A DNA stretch of 64,000 nucleotides from Conus ventricosus (lineage: Eukaryota > Mollusca > Gastropoda > Neogastropoda > Conidae). The stretch covers positions 1-64,000 of the forward strand of contig JAFLJL010014684.1 of the NCBI GenBank assembly GCA_018398815.1. Reading direction: 5' to 3'. Both the position numbers and the translations under genes were made by a program. Shown here piece after piece: positions 11,606-22,860 of the stretch. Position 1 is the stretch's first letter. Each line of letters opens with the position of its first letter. The notes beneath the pieces were generated by a model, which saw nothing but the letters and a program-made list of their open reading frames with translations, did no database searches and had not been told where the DNA came from.

Positions 11606-14600
11606 ATGGCTAAGATATATGAAGGCCCAGATGAATTGTTTGAAGCAATGCAAGAAGATTTTCAAGAGCCTGAATGATATTGATTTAGAAGTCATTAATC
11701 CAGCAAACGTACGGGCAAGCGTTTGTTCATGCTATTCTCAGTTCAAGTAAACAAACAATAGACCCGCCAGTTAAAGTAATGTTAGCTGTTTTAATCGACT
11801 ATGTAACAAAAAATGAAGAAAATCTAGAAGTCTGGGTTTTCGACTAAAACAACAGACTATTCTTTCTCTAATGACTTAACGCCGGTTGGGCAGACGAACT
11901 GCTTACACATTTTGATGTGGCCCGTGAGAACCCAAAATGAGAGGCTCTGGTTGGTCAGAGGGCGAAGTCTTAGAGATTAGATAAACAGGCTAAGTATGAG
12001 CCGATTGTAGGCAGGTCTTACATTCCACCTGCTCCAGCATTAGTCGCAAAAAGAGCAGTTCTAAACATAAAGAATTCAGACAACAAATGTTTTATTGGTT
12101 GTGTTCTTGCAAAGGCTGCATCACGTTGCTAAAAACGCAGAGAGAGTGTCTAACTATCACCCTTACATCAATGATCTTAATTTTCAATGGGGGTCCCTTT
12201 CCTGTTAGTGTAGATCAAATTGATCAGTTTGAAGAACAAAACAAACCAATAACTGTTAAAGTCTACACTGGGATGAGGAAACAAATCTACAACGATTAAA
12301 GTGTCCAAGAACAGTCCAACGATTGGTGAGCCAGACAAAAATCATTTGACTTACTACTGATGTTTTCACCAGCGGGGCTACCGCATTACACATTGATACG
12401 ACAATGAGTAGATTATTAGCGCATACTTCAAAGCAAAAAATAAACAAGAAATTTTGTAGAAAATGTTTAACAAGAATTCCATCTGTTCAAGCCGCAAGTG
12501 AAAATATAAAAATTGTTAAAAGTTCTGTAGACTGTATACAGAACTAATTACGCCCCCACCCGGATTTAAAGTTAGTTTTAAGAACTGGAAGCGACTGCAA
12601 ACAAGTCCATGATTTGTTTACGCAGACTTCGAGTCGCTTATTGTTCCTTATGAAAGGGCCCCAAGCCACAGAAACCTCCCGAAACAGCCTTTGTGAGTAA
12701 TCATCAGTCTGTTCATTTGCTTTTGTTATTGTCAGTCGGATGGCGCCCCTTCGAAACCAGAATTGTATAGAGGGCCAGATGCTGCAGAATTTCTTCTTAA
12801 AAAAGCATGCAGCAAGTGCGTAACGTTGTTCTAATAATCTAAACTTATCTGAAATCATAATGACGCCTGAAGACCAACAACAGTATGACTCAGCCCCACA
12901 TTGTTGGATTTGTGGTTTAGAACTCGTGAAGAGCCCAAACCAAAAGTAAGAGACCATGATCAATTAGTGGAAAGTTTAGAGGAGCTGCGACAGTAAATGC
13001 AATCTTCAATAAAGTTTGAACCAAAGACATGGAAGTGCCTACTTCTTTCACAAATTGCGAGGTTACGACTCTCATCTTATTTTGCAAGCAGTAACCCGCG
13101 CCTTCAGGGTAGCATGCATTGCACAGTCATCAAAAAAATACATGTGTTTCAAATTTAAATAACATGTCTTTTTATGACTCTATGCGCACATGATGGGTCA
13201 TTAGAGTCCTGGCTATGTCTTTAAAGTCCTGCCCCCAAAAATGGAAGAATATTTTGACCCAACACTCGTTAGAAAGGGTGTTTACCCTTTGAGTACATGA
13301 ACAGTTGGGAAAGGTTGACGAGATACACTTCCCCTAAAGGGCGGGTTTTTTTCTAGTCTTAGAGGAAAGGGTATTAGTGATTCAGATTACCAGCATGCTC
13401 AAGATGCGTGGCAGAAGTTGATTGTAAAAGATGGGAGACTATTTTGATTCCTACTTGATGGCTGATACATGTTTGTTGGCGGACGTCTTTGAAAATTATA
13501 GAAAGACCTGCATAAAACATTATAGCCTGGATCCGCGCATTTTCATTTTGCGCCCGGGATGAGTTGGTGCTTTCTTAAAGTTTACTGGGTACAGATTGAT
13601 TATTGTCAGATTTTCCAATGATTCAGATGATTGAAAACGGATTCGTGGAGGAATTAGTATGGCGTCGGGATCATTACTGTAAAGCAAAAAACAAATACTT
13701 TTGGGCGATTATGATCCCAGTAAAAGGTCTTTAAATATTCATGTATTTAGATGCAAAAAAATTGTATGGTTGGGCAATGGCGCAATCACTTCCATTACGC
13801 AACTTTAAAATGTACACAGAAGACAATCCAAAAAAATTCAAAGGCATTAAAGTGGCTGGGCAGTTTGGCGCCTGATCAACAGCGTGGATACATTCTAGAA
13901 GTTGACTTAGAATATCCTCATGAATCCAGACCTACATAATGACTACCCCTTAGCAGAGAAAGTTAAAGACGAATCCCAAGAGAGCCGCCTAAACTTGTGC
14001 CTAATCTTCGGGGCAAAAAAAATTATGTCTGTCATTACAGACTTCTGCAATTTTTATTTAAGACATGGTTTGAGTTGACAGCAGTTCATCGCATAATTGC
14101 TTTTGATCAAGAAAAGTTCATGAAACCATATCATGAAGAACATGATCTCAGAACTAAATCCACAGATGCTTCAGAAAAAGACTTTTTCAAGTTGATGAAC
14201 AACAGCTGTTTTGGAAAGATATGGAGAATCCGCACAAGCGCAAAGATGTCAGATTAGTCACCAAAAAAGAACGAAGCAATTAAGCTGACTTCAAAAACCC
14301 AATTATCAGGACTTTTTAGAAGTTTCATGATCAGCTTTTTGGTATAATGATGAAAAAAAAGAAAGTCAAATTGGACAAACCTGTATTTATCGGGGTTTTT
14401 CCGTTTTAGAATTATCAAAGCTTTTGATGTTAGAATTTCTTTATGACTACTTTAAACCCTGTATCCAAGTTCCAGAGTGCTTTACACAGATACAGATAGT
14501 TTTGTTATAGATACCCCTACGAAGACATCTATAAAGACATGGAAATAGAAGTAGCTAAAGGGCATGCAGGATGGTACGACACGTCGATTACCCTAAAGAT

Positions 14601-14967
14601 TCGCCTTTACATTCAAATTTCTAATAAGAAGGTTTAGGGAAAAATGAAAAATGAATTATCTGGAAGGTGATTAAGGAGTTTATTGGTTTAAGGTCGAAAA
14701 AGTACAGTATTTCGAGCCCGGAGAAAATCATTAAAAAAGCAAAGGGAAAATCTCGCGTGTTGTGCAGTCAACATATCACCCTGACAACTACAAAGAAGCA
14801 TTGTTTGGCAATTTAAAACTTTTCATCATGACAACGTAAAACTACGATCTAATCTACATGAGTCAACACAACGGTTGTAACAAAGAAGTCATTAGTAGAA
14901 CAAACACAAAACGGGTGTTTTTTAATCCAGAGTTTTCATATGCAACGGGCACTGGAGGACCCCATAA
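11606..14967 (+). pseudogene. Polinton protein-primed DNA polymerase family B, copy A
   Basis: About 1120 codons from the ATG 11606 (MAKIYEGPDELFEAMQ) to TAA 14965-14967, the usual length for Polinton polymerases. Recognisable pieces in order are an exonuclease-motif region with ADFES near 12620, DTCLLADVFENYRKTC near 13470, the polymerase A motif YLDAKKLYGWAMAQSLPL near 13745, the B-motif region KLMNNSCFGK near 14195, and the remains of the YTDTDSF C motif near 14490, which is frameshifted. It would replicate the element from a protein-primed terminus. The frame is interrupted many times. It overlaps the convergent short gene at 14936-15268. Confidence 0.88.
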
Positions 14968-15268
14968 ACAGGGGGGTTTATTTTTCATCAACTTTTATTA
15001 TAAGATCAATCATAGCTTCATCCCAATTTATTTAAATCTTTTCTCATGTTTGCTTGATGCGCTCGAATTTTTTTTATTATTTTCAAGATATTTTTTTTCC
15101 AATTTGGGGGTTTGAGTTGTAGGTGTCTGGATGATTTAGCATGCATTGATTAATCCCCGAAAAAGTTTCCTTAATAGCATTACACGCATGAAATGATTCC
15201 CGTATCATTTTCAAGGTCTCTTCCTTTACCATTCTTGTTTCGTTCTGCACTTCCTTCTGAGCTTCCAT
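14936..15268 (-). pseudogene. short coiled-coil Polinton protein, copy A
   Basis: Starts MEAQKEVQNETRMVKEETLK at 15268, 30 bp downstream of the integrase stop on the same strand. It encodes about 110 residues of charged helix with a conserved CMLNHPD motif. Copy B (51474-51808) is almost the same and better preserved. It ends inside the 3' end of the convergent polymerase gene. One-base indels near 15080 and 15140 break the frame. Function unknown. Confidence 0.6.
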
Positions 15269-15298
15269 TTTAAACTCAAATATATTTACGTAAATTAA

Positions 15299-16247
15299 TT
15301 AAAGCGGAAACTGTGTCTGTGGGATTATCTGCAGTTCTTCCTTCACAAAAGATCTTTGAGGAGCTGGCTGTTTTGCTGTGTCAGTTTCTCGTAAATAATA
15401 CACGGGCGGATTCATCTTTACAATTCTTTTTATTTCATATGGATCAACACTCCAAACTGGATCTGTTGCCCTAATGCGAGTGTCCCCTTCTGCTTCCCCG
15501 GTAAATAAAGGTACCTTACTTTTAAACCAAATGGTAATAGTTTGCCGGATGAAGACTCTCCTTCAACAGCATTTATTGTTTTTCTTTTGATTGCTTGTAC
15601 TGGTTTAGGCCTTTAAATTCTTCATTATTCATTGCGCGCAAAACTGAGGGCAGTCTTCTAACCCATTCTGTGTTGTGAGACTTGTCAATCAGCTCTCTGT
15701 GATACTGGTAGGAAAAAAGTCTTTCAGATAACTGTTTGTTAAAGTTTTCAACTAAAGCCTGTGATCTGTGAACTCCTGGGATGCCTCTTCTAATGGTAAC
15801 TCTATGTTTTAACAATAATTGATTCACTCGGCCTTTAAATTCTTTTCCATCATCAACTTGAATCATGCGAGGGTAAGTTAGCGGGCCTCGTTGGTATATC
15901 AGTTGTATAGCGACAGCAACAGCAGAAGCACTCTTTTGTGTTAATGGCTCCGCATCTTTGTATCTTGAAGCCATGTCAATGACTGTGAGTGCGTACTTAA
16001 ATCTTTTTCGTCTAATCGTATCAGAGGGTAAATATAGAAGATCCATTTGATGGGTGTCGTTTGGAGTTGTGTTCACAAAGTGCGGTCTCTGTATTCGTCT
16101 AGGTGCAGGTAAATAAAATTTGCCAAATCGCTTGTTTAGATAACCATTCCTTTGCTGTTTGTTCACTGACTCCTGCCGCTTGGCTTAGCTTTTGTATTGC
16201 TGTGATACCCTTCAATATCCTTTGGGCGAATAATAGATTTTGTTCAT
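15299..16247 (-). pseudogene. Polinton integrase (retroviral-type DDE), copy A
   Basis: Starts at 16247 (MNKIYYSPKGY) and has a longest open stretch of 15573-16166. The catalytic core shows DTHQMDLLYLPSDTIRR (first Asp), RMIQVDDGKEFKG (second Asp) and SQALVENFNKQLSERL (Glu), with 35 residues between the last two as in D,D35E enzymes. The C-terminal part has a beta-rich DNA-binding segment around GLKVRYLYLPG in copy B. It would insert the element and make the short target duplication seen at CCCTT. Frames break near 15530, 15610 and 16160. Its ATG overlaps the stop of the upstream gene. Confidence 0.9.
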
Positions 16248-16660
16248 TTTTTATTCAGCCAATATTATGTGCAACAAAATACACGACGGTCATACCAACG
16301 ACAATAACCCGATTTCTTGCATCTTTTGTTTTTCTGATGGATGATAAAAGTCGCTGAATTTTGGTGGGGGCAATGTCTCAATCGGTTTGCCTGTTACAAG
16401 ATAATATTGTTTTATTGCTTGATCAACATCTTTAAATGTGTAAGCTGCATGCCCCTGTTTTTTCAGTTTGTTATTAATAAAATCTAACTGTTCAATTCTC
16501 TGCTTTTCATAGGCGTCTTGTGCTGCAGCTAGTTGCTCCACAGCTTTGTTATGTCTTTTTCTCTCACCGTCGTCCGCAGTTTACTAAATGCGTAATTACT
16601 TCCGCTAAAAGCGAGCGCATTCACCACAGCGCCGCCTATCATCATTACGAGTGAAGCCAT
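16244..16660 (-). pseudogene. small Polinton membrane protein upstream of integrase, copy A
   Basis: About 138 codons from 16660 (MASLVMMIGGAVVNALAF, a membrane segment) through a charged helix (EQLAAAQDAYEKQRIEQLDF) to PPPKFSDFYHPSEKQKMQEI and a second hydrophobic end. The stop overlaps the integrase ATG, as in ATGA-type coupling. A one-base break near 16290 and another near 16570 disrupt it. Copy B is 52786-53199. Function unknown. Confidence 0.6.
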
Positions 16661-16680
16661 TTTTTATAAATGTATTTTTT

Positions 16681-16911
16681 TTACATATTTATATTCTCTG
16701 GAATTATTCCTTGCTTAACTAGAAAATCTTTCGTAGCAAACGAAGCTGCAATGATAGCAATTAGCTTTGCTGAATCCTCAAAGTCTAGTTTGCCAAGATC
16801 TGCTGGCTTTATTTTTAACAGGCTTTTACCAAGCATTGAGTATCCTACACTTAGACCTCCAATAACGGCAGAATGGTATACAAGGTTGGCGACAGTTTTT
16901 TCAGTGCTCAT
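16681..16911 (-). CDS. 76-aa Polinton membrane protein, copy A
   Basis: Intact 76-residue frame, MSTEKTVANLVYHSAVIG to PENINM. Two hydrophobic helices lie at residues about 7-28 and 47-64. Copy B (53222-53452) is the same length with few substitutions, mostly conservative, which supports a real gene under constraint. It is the first gene of the leftward integrase cluster and lies 35 bp from the divergent start at 16947. No catalytic motif is visible, and a role in the virion membrane or host membrane is only a guess. Confidence 0.7.
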   Translation of the reverse strand: MSTEKTVANLVYHSAVIGGLSVGYSMLGKSLLKIKPADLGKLDFEDSAKLIAIIAASFATKDFLVKQGIIPENINM

Positions 16912-16946
16912 TTTTAAAAAATAAAATAATTATAATTAATAAAAAC

Positions 16947-17915
16947 ATGAACAGCGATGATCTACTACAGCTACAGGGCGGCCTAAACCTTCCTGAACTT
17001 ATGAATAACCAAGTTGATGACCAAGCTATTATGCCAAAAAGGAGAGGTGTATTCTTGGCAGCATGTGGGAAAACAAAACAGTTCCTCGGAACTGAATTCA
17101 GCATAGAACAAATTCAACAGATGTCGCCGCAAGACATTTTAAAGTATCATAACAGGTATGAAGCGCAGTTTGGGGTCGAGAATGGTGAAAGTGTGGGGCA
17201 AACGGTTCTTAGTTTGTACACTAAACTAGTCAGTAGATTTGCTCCCATTGATTCTGAACAAGATCTTACGTATGATTTAACGCAAGATCCAGTTTTAACA
17301 AGTCATTAGAGTCTCTAAGCTGTGATTTATATTACAGATTTGGAACATTGTTATCGCGTTAATCATGGATTAATTACTTTTAATCATATAAATTTTGTTT
17401 CCCTTCAAAATGAACGAGCTGGAAAATCATCAGAACCAGAATCAGGAAACTTGAATCAGGTGGAGAGAAAGTAACCAAGCCAGAAAATCAGCAGAATCAG
17501 AAAACACTGAACCAGGTGGGGGCCAGTGAAAAGCATCTCATCCTGGGCGTGTTTTAAAGCAGGAAAAAATTAGCAGAGTGGAACAGACAAAAAAAAATTA
17601 ATGTTACAGAATATAACTCATCATGAAAACATAACACCGCCAACGCCAGAAACAGTTGATTCAATGCCAGCTATAAAAACTCCATGCGATTCAAGGGCCC
17701 AAAAGTCTTCATGGAATATTGAACTTAAAAACTGTTGCCATTTTTGGCGCCCTTGCTGCTGCTGGGGGTGGTTATTACGGTTATAAAATATATAACCAAT
17801 GGCGACAAAAACAAAAGAAGTTAAAACAACCTGAACCACTAAATACAGAAAAAGACAACAGCACGCCAAACCGCCAATAACAAAGCATCATTTTGATCCA
17901 TTTATAATGCAATAA
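16947..17915 (+). pseudogene. 323-aa-type Polinton membrane protein, copy A, broken
   Basis: The first 119 codons are open (MNSDDLLQLQGGLNLPELMN) and then the frame breaks at about 17300. Later segments continue in other frames to TAA 17913. The intact equivalent is at 53489-54460 in copy B. It starts 35 bp from the divergent 76-aa gene. See copy B for domains. Confidence 0.72.
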
Positions 17916-17956
17916 TATTTTAAGAACTTAAATTTAAATTTTTAATAAAATAGATC

Positions 17957-18191
17957 ATGGCGTATTATAAAATGATAAAGTCAATAAAATAAAGACATGG
18001 AGTCTATAAAAGGCATTTCCATAGACCAGAATTGTAATCAATGCGGTTGCTTAGGATGTAAGAACTTCATTAAGATCTATGCTGACCGATTTCACACCAA
18101 GGGCGTTAAGCAAGACATCCTCGACGATGCCGCGTTTTTTGAGGCGTGTGTGTACTATATTAGACATTTACTATTTAAGATAAAAACATAG
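17957..18191 (+). pseudogene. 77-aa Cys-rich Polinton protein, copy A
   Basis: Starts at 17957 (MAYYKMIKSI). An extra A near 17988 shifts the frame, and the rest is open from 17997. The Cys cluster CNQCGCLGC is conserved with copy B (54505-54738), as is the C-terminal YYIRHLLFKIKT. Possibly a small zinc-binding protein. Confidence 0.6.
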
Positions 18192-18229
18192 ATTGTATTT
18201 TTTGATAATTATAGATACTTAAATAAGAA

Positions 18230-18412
18230 CTTGGTTGTACTTAGAGGATGGCTTAGTTATGATCTTGAGGTAACTTATTAAGAACTTAATCAAGAACTTA
18301 TTAAGAACTTGAAGTATTAATTAAAAACTTAATTAAAAACTTAATTAAGAACTTGGGGTGACTTGAAGTGACTTGAGGTGACTTAAGTTAAGAACTTAAA
18401 AGTGACTTAAGT
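18230..18412. repeat. irregular TTAAGAACTT repeat array, copy A
   Basis: Many imperfect copies of AACTTAATTAA and AACTTGGGGTGACTT follow the 77-aa gene. The same type of array is in copy B at 54775-54950, so it belongs to the Polinton. It may hold signals for transcript ends or replication; there is no direct proof. Confidence 0.8.
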
Positions 18413-18510
18413 GTGTGCATGCGTGGGGTGGGGGTGGGGGGAGGAGGTGTGCATGCGTGGGGTGGGGGGTGGGGGGAGGAGGTGTGCATGCGTGGGGTGG
18501 GGGTGGGCAC
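18413..18510. repeat. G-rich minisatellite, about 40-bp unit
   Basis: Three units of GTGTGCATGCGTGGGGTGGG followed by a G/GGA run. It is present only in copy A and could form G-quadruplexes on the plus strand. Confidence 0.85.
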
Positions 18511-18551
18511 ATCTGTCCCAGTTACGAGCACCACTACAACCTGTTAGACTC

Positions 18552-18835
18552 ATGCTGCTAAAATAGGACGTTCACACATAAACGGCTATTTATAGTAGCA
18601 GTCAGCAAGGCTAATTTTACTGCAGTCCTCTTGCTGCTAAATATAGCCGTTCATGTATAAACGGCTATTTATAGCAAGGCTGACTTCGCCACAGTCTCTT
18701 GCTGCAAAAATAGCCGTTCATGTATAAACGGCTATTTATAGCAAGGCTAACTTCACCACAGTCCTCTTGCTGCTAAAAATAGCCGTTCATGTTTAAACGG
18801 CTATTTATAGCAAGGCTAACTTCACCACAGACCAC
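18552..18835. repeat. four tandem units (about 74-80 bp) each with a CCGTTCA hairpin, copy A
   Basis: Each unit contains ATAGCCGTTCATGTATAAAC followed by GGCTATTTATAG, an inverted repeat of AGCCGTT/AACGGCT. Units are separated by GCAAGGCTAACTTCACCACAG and TCCTCTTGCTGCTA. Copy B has a different 111-bp repeat at the same place that shares only the hairpin core and the CTATTT-TAG tail (55122-55400). Confidence 0.9.
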
Positions 18836-20359
18836 CTCCGCAACAAGAGTTTCATTATACTTTCCTTCTCACACAAAAAAGTTTATACACACCCCTCCTC
18901 TTTTCTCATCCGGGTTGGGAATCGCAGTAGTTAGTACACCGTCATTGTATTTTTGAGCATTTTATATGGAGATAGTGCTGGCTACACACTACTCCTCTCC
19001 ATACTGGTAGATGTGCTAAGGTCTGCCTAGCCCTATCTAGTTTTGCCAGAACATTCAAAAATCGCCATTCAGTTGCATAAGGGCACACTTTAAGGCAGAT
19101 GAACTGGTTAGAATTAGAAAAGTAGAAAAGTATACACATCTTAATACACAGATCAGCTTGCTACATGAACACTGAATCTGTAGTTAACAATCATCAAGTC
19201 TGATACAAACTGGGAACATTTTTACTGGGAGGAACAGCAAAAATGTTTCAAATATAAGTTTTTTAGCATACGAATCAGCCGTGTTTACCTTCGCCTTAAG
19301 AAATGAACGCCATGTTTTTTAAACATGGCTTTAGCTGTCTCAAGCCAGCTCCCAACAATCACGCGTGATGGATTGTTTTGCTTCGGCCGACTTTCAACAA
19401 AGCAGCGCCATTTTTAGATAAGGAACCATCTCATCGTAGCCAAACACGTATTAAAACTGGCTGTATCTTTGTCAACAAATTGCTTCAACGTTTTCATTTC
19501 CTTAAGCCAACAAACCTTTAAGAACACAATTCTGTTCTTCGGTAAACCGGTTATTAGAATAACACACCCACAGCACAGTAACACCGTCCTGCTCGTCCAG
19601 CAGTCAGTGGAAGAATGTGTGGGTTAACCTAGTCATGTGAGCGCCCGTAAGCCTACGCTTAATTGTAAACCCCCTCGCTGATTGGCCGGGCTGTAACAGC
19701 GCCATCACGCGGGCAGTGTTGACGTGGCAGAGCAGGTTCTAGAAGGCTGATGTAATATGTTGTAATCGGGCAGGCTGGGCGGGAGGAGTGGGGTGAGAGG
19801 AGGGGAGAAGAGGGGGTAGGGAGGAGGTGCGGCAGTATTGATTTTTTGGCCTCACAGTTTGTCAGCGGGTCGCTCAGCCTGCTAACTTAAAACGCAGACA
19901 CTATTTATTATAGATAACTGTACAGCAGAAAGAAACACTTTGTCAAAACTGGCTTTCAGCGGAAAACATGCAGAGAACTAATAAATAGTGGTGTGTTGTG
20001 TGTGTGTGTGTGTGCGCGCACGTATTTTGTGAAACGCAGAACACGTATGTCTAGGGCTCCGAGACTAGTCTCTCCTCCGTGTCTAAATGAAAATATTATT
20101 TAAAACCGCAAGCAATCCTTCGCACGGTGCTCTGAGGGCAACTTGACCTTAACGGGCTTTGGCTGCGCCTCTCTCTCTGCTGACAACCCCACGCTGTAAT
20201 TAACACACCGTTAATCGGTAAGTAATCGGATAGCCTAGTGCACCACCCTTTGTATATGGGGCGCGTTCAGCCACGGCTGCTTTTCCCCTACGTTACTCTA
20301 TGGGCGTGTTCAGCCACAGCTACTTTCCCTACGTTTTTAGTTATGAAGTGTTACTTGTC
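18836..20359. other. right arm of Polinton A, no proven gene
   Basis: Bases 18900-19700 are conserved with copy B 55540-56270, including a perfect hairpin GCCATGTTT..AAACATGGC near 19310. On the minus strand, 19440-19630 corresponds to the roughly 70-codon open stretch of copy B (see 56025-56240) but is frameshifted. From 19780 to 20340 it is GC-rich with a short TG repeat (about 19992-20017) and two near-identical GCGTTCAGCCACGGCTGC blocks, also found in copy B. Confidence 0.55.
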
Positions 20360-20454
20360 AGAGAACGGGGAACACGGATTCAAGGTCGGCCGCTCGAAAC
20401 CGGTTAAGGCCGGTTGAGAGCGGGTGAGCTTGAATCCGTGTTTCCCCGTTCTCT
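20360..20454. repeat. right terminal palindrome of Polinton A
   Basis: Reverse complement of the left terminus with one A missing. It is preceded by TTACTTGTC, the inverted form of the GACAAGTA that follows the left terminus. CCCTT follows at 20455-20459. Confidence 0.92.
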
Positions 20455-20850
20455 CCCTTGGACCCATCAGGGAGCAGACGGGAGATGTTGCACAAGTAGA
20501 ACTGAATGAAGGTGCCTGGGGAATGCCAATATGAGGCGTCCAGGACACTTTGAATGCTGGCATTGTGAGTGACTGCCAACGTTGAGGCCCATGCTCTCAT
20601 TTCATGGGGCCTTGGTGAGAAGACAGCTAAATCCGCATCAGGCCTCGCATACGCAGCATTGATTACTTCTCTCAGCCATCGAGAGATTGACGAGTGTCTG
20701 ATGTCCTCCTTCTAACTGTCATTGTAAGAGAGAAACAGGAGGCACTGCGAAAAGACTTTGTCCGCTTTCTATAGTCGCAGGGCGCGCACAGGACAGTGAG
20801 TGCAGTCTCCATCGTCTGAGGCAAGAATGCAGTCTGAGGATGAATGGAGA
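20455..20850 (-). pseudogene. DIRS-like tyrosine recombinase, central catalytic fragment
   Basis: Minus-strand translation gives PHEMRAWASTLAVTHNASIQ, then SYWHSPGTFIQFYL and ISRLLPDGSKG. This is the H-x-R, second His/Trp and catalytic Tyr region of tyrosine recombinases as found in DIRS-type retrotransposons. Upstream, CPVRALR.YRKRTKSFR is visible with one frame break near 20800. The catalytic Arg region is beyond the Tc1 insertion (22442-22860), and the C-terminus is beyond the Polinton (1690-1869). DIRS elements use this enzyme instead of a DDE integrase. Confidence 0.85.
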
Positions 20851-20852
20851 TA

Positions 20853-22439
20853 CACTCCCCGCAACAAGTTAAGGAACGCTTACAGAAATTGCTGTTAAAT
20901 GTGTTTTAATACAGACAGAGGAAAACAGTTTACTCGAATGTTTCGCCCAGTCATTCAGCCACCTGTGGCTACAATTTCAATGAAAGCCATTCACACGTCG
21001 TTGAACAATCAGTAATAAAAAAGAGACACCCCCATTTGAAAGTCAGCAGCAGTCAATAGTGGGTGTGGCCGCCATTCTGGCCACACATGCTCTGCACCGA
21101 CGCCGCATGGAATGAACCAGGGTTGTAAGGGTCTGTTGCGGGATGGCCTGCCATTCCTGCTGCAGGAACTGGGTCAGCTGGGCCACATAGCGGGCGGAGG
21201 GTGGTTGTCAGCAACTCGTCTACCCAGGACGTCCCACAGGTGCTCTATCGGTGCCAGGTCTGGAGAGCGCGATGGCCATTCCATGCGTTGGATCCCTGCT
21301 GCTGGAAGAAGTCTCGTACCACGTGGGCTCGATGCGGAGGGGCGTTGTCGTCCTGGAGAGTCGCACCAGGACCCATGGCCTGGAGAGCTGGCTGCACAAT
21401 GGGGCGGACGATCTCATCCCGATAACGCTGACCAGTCAAGATCCTGGATGACGTACAGGGGGGTTCTGCCATGGAGATGAAAACCACCCCACACCATTAC
21501 CGAACCACCTCCATAACGGTCGACCTCACGAATGGTGGCGGCAGTGAATCGTTCTCCTTGTCTGCGCCAGACTCGTCTCCTGCCATCATTGAATGAGACA
21601 GTGAACGTGACTCATCGGTAAGAGGATCCTCGACCACTGCTGCCTGTTCCAATGCTGATGAAGGCGGCACCACGCCAGGCGGGCCTGTCGGTGACCCTGA
21701 GTCAGTGGAATTCGGATGGCTGGCCGACGAGACTGGAGGTCAAATTCATGAAGGCGGTTGCGGACAGTGGAAACGCTGACATTGACATTTGCTGCTTGCA
21801 TGAGGCGACGTCCTCAGCATGGGTGTTGTGACTGTTCTGTCCCGTAAAGTTGACAGGTAGAGAAATCGGTCATCCCGTCGACTGGTGCAACGAGGACGTC
21901 CAGTGCGCGCCCGTTCTTCCGTCCTGCCTGTTGTCGCATAACGTTCATTGAGTCTGTGAATGACTGAGGCCGACACCTGAAGACGTCTGCCCACCTCTCG
22001 TAAAAACACACCCTCTGCTAGCCACGCCAGAGCGCGCCCGCAGTCCACTGCACTCAGTCGTCTTCTTGGAGGCATGTCTGGTTGTGTCGTTTTTAATGCC
22101 CTTTCTGATACCCATTTTGGTGCAGTTTGTGCGGGTCAGTGTTCACAGTTGTCAGTGCTTGCACGTGCAACCTGCCGAATCGCTGCACATGCCCGGTCTG
22201 GTTAGCAGGGGCTTGTTCCACGGTCAGTGCAATTTCCTCATTTGCACGAATGTCCCGCCGCTGGCGAGGCATTGAGTGGCAGAGTGGTGAGTACAGGAAT
22301 CATACCGGTGTGTCGAGCAATGTTTCAAGTACCGTTCTGCTGCATTTTTTTTCCAAAATGGGCGGCCTGGCCTTTTTTACTCATTTCATTTAAGAAGATA
22401 CAAAAACGTAGGGCGTTCCTTAACTTGTTGCGGGGAGTA
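20853..22439 (-). mobile_element. Tc1-like transposon inserted in the DIRS recombinase
   Basis: Terminal inverted repeats of about 27 bp (CACTCCCCGCAACAAGTTAA at the left; the same with one change, inverted, at the right) are flanked by TA at 20851-20852 and 22440-22441. Length 1587 bp, normal for Tc1. Removing it with one TA restores PGSPSPTISIHP in the recombinase frame. Confidence 0.93.
21043..22075 (-). pseudogene. Tc1-like transposase, frameshifted
   Basis: About 344 codons from 22075 (MPPRRRLSAVDCGRALAW), the usual Tc1 size. An N-terminal helix-turn-helix pair (VGRRLQVSASVIHRLNERY) is followed by VNVSVSTVRNRLHEFDL and the DDE domain with VFISMAEPP and LQDDNAPPHRAHVVRDF, which includes the second catalytic Asp. 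The C-terminus ends ATPTIDCC before TGA at 21043. Frame breaks near 21240, 21590, 21760 and 21800 inactivate it as assembled. Confidence 0.9.
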
Positions 22440-22441
22440 TA

Positions 22442-22860
22442 GTAGGAGAAGGAGAACCTGGCAACTGGTTTTTGGCTAGGAATTGGGGGAGGGGCTGAAA
22501 AAACATCAAGCCATCCGGTTCGAAGGCTACGTCCCGAAAAGCCCACTAAGAGCATGGACTTCACTGCAGCGCCTCCCTGAAGCCAGAAAAACAGGAAAGG
22601 CCGTCTTGAAGGAGAGGAACTTAAGAGAACGCTCCCTGATGGGCTCTTAGGGAGGGAGTCTCTGGGAGAGAGGGACGAGAAAAAAATCCCATGCCGGGGT
22701 ACAGTGGGGGGTTCGAGCCTCTTGTAGAGCGACCTCCCTGACTAGATCCCGCAGGAGGGGGTTGTCCGCAAAGGATTGGGCCGCCTAACTGGCGGATGGT
22801 AAGGTAAGGTAAAGTTACGTTGCTCTTAGCCCAGCCGACTTGCAAAGGGCCATATCAGGG
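22442..22860 (-). pseudogene. DIRS-like tyrosine recombinase, N-terminal fragment with the catalytic Arg region
   Basis: The minus strand encodes FLVFLASGRRCSEVHALSG, the first catalytic Arg block of a tyrosine recombinase, followed by PNSRWLDVF and FLAKNQLPGSPSP-like residues in shifted frames. It joins in frame to 20455-20850 after removal of the Tc1. The upstream RT/RNase H part of the DIRS element is not present; the LINE 3' end begins at about 22870, so the DIRS copy is truncated here. Confidence 0.75.

Larger units (their letters stand above)
1870..20454. mobile_element. Polinton/Maverick copy A, complete, 18.6 kb
   Basis: Both ends begin AGAGAAC and are inverted copies of a 95-96 bp imperfect palindrome. 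The element is flanked by CCCTT (1865-1869 and 20455-20459). It carries the hallmark Polinton set: packaging ATPase, double jelly-roll major capsid protein, protein-primed DNA polymerase B and DDE integrase, plus several conserved accessory genes. A 2977-bp piggyBac inserted at 4319-7295 accounts for the excess, leaving about 15.6 kb, a normal Polinton size. Most genes are broken by one-base indels, so this copy is inactive unless those are sequencing errors. It sits in a DIRS-like recombinase gene. Confidence 0.95.

Noticed and set aside
18552..18835. Regular hairpin repeats resembling a CRISPR array
   Set aside because: The spacers are repeated too, only four units exist, and the DNA is animal transposon sequence without cas genes.
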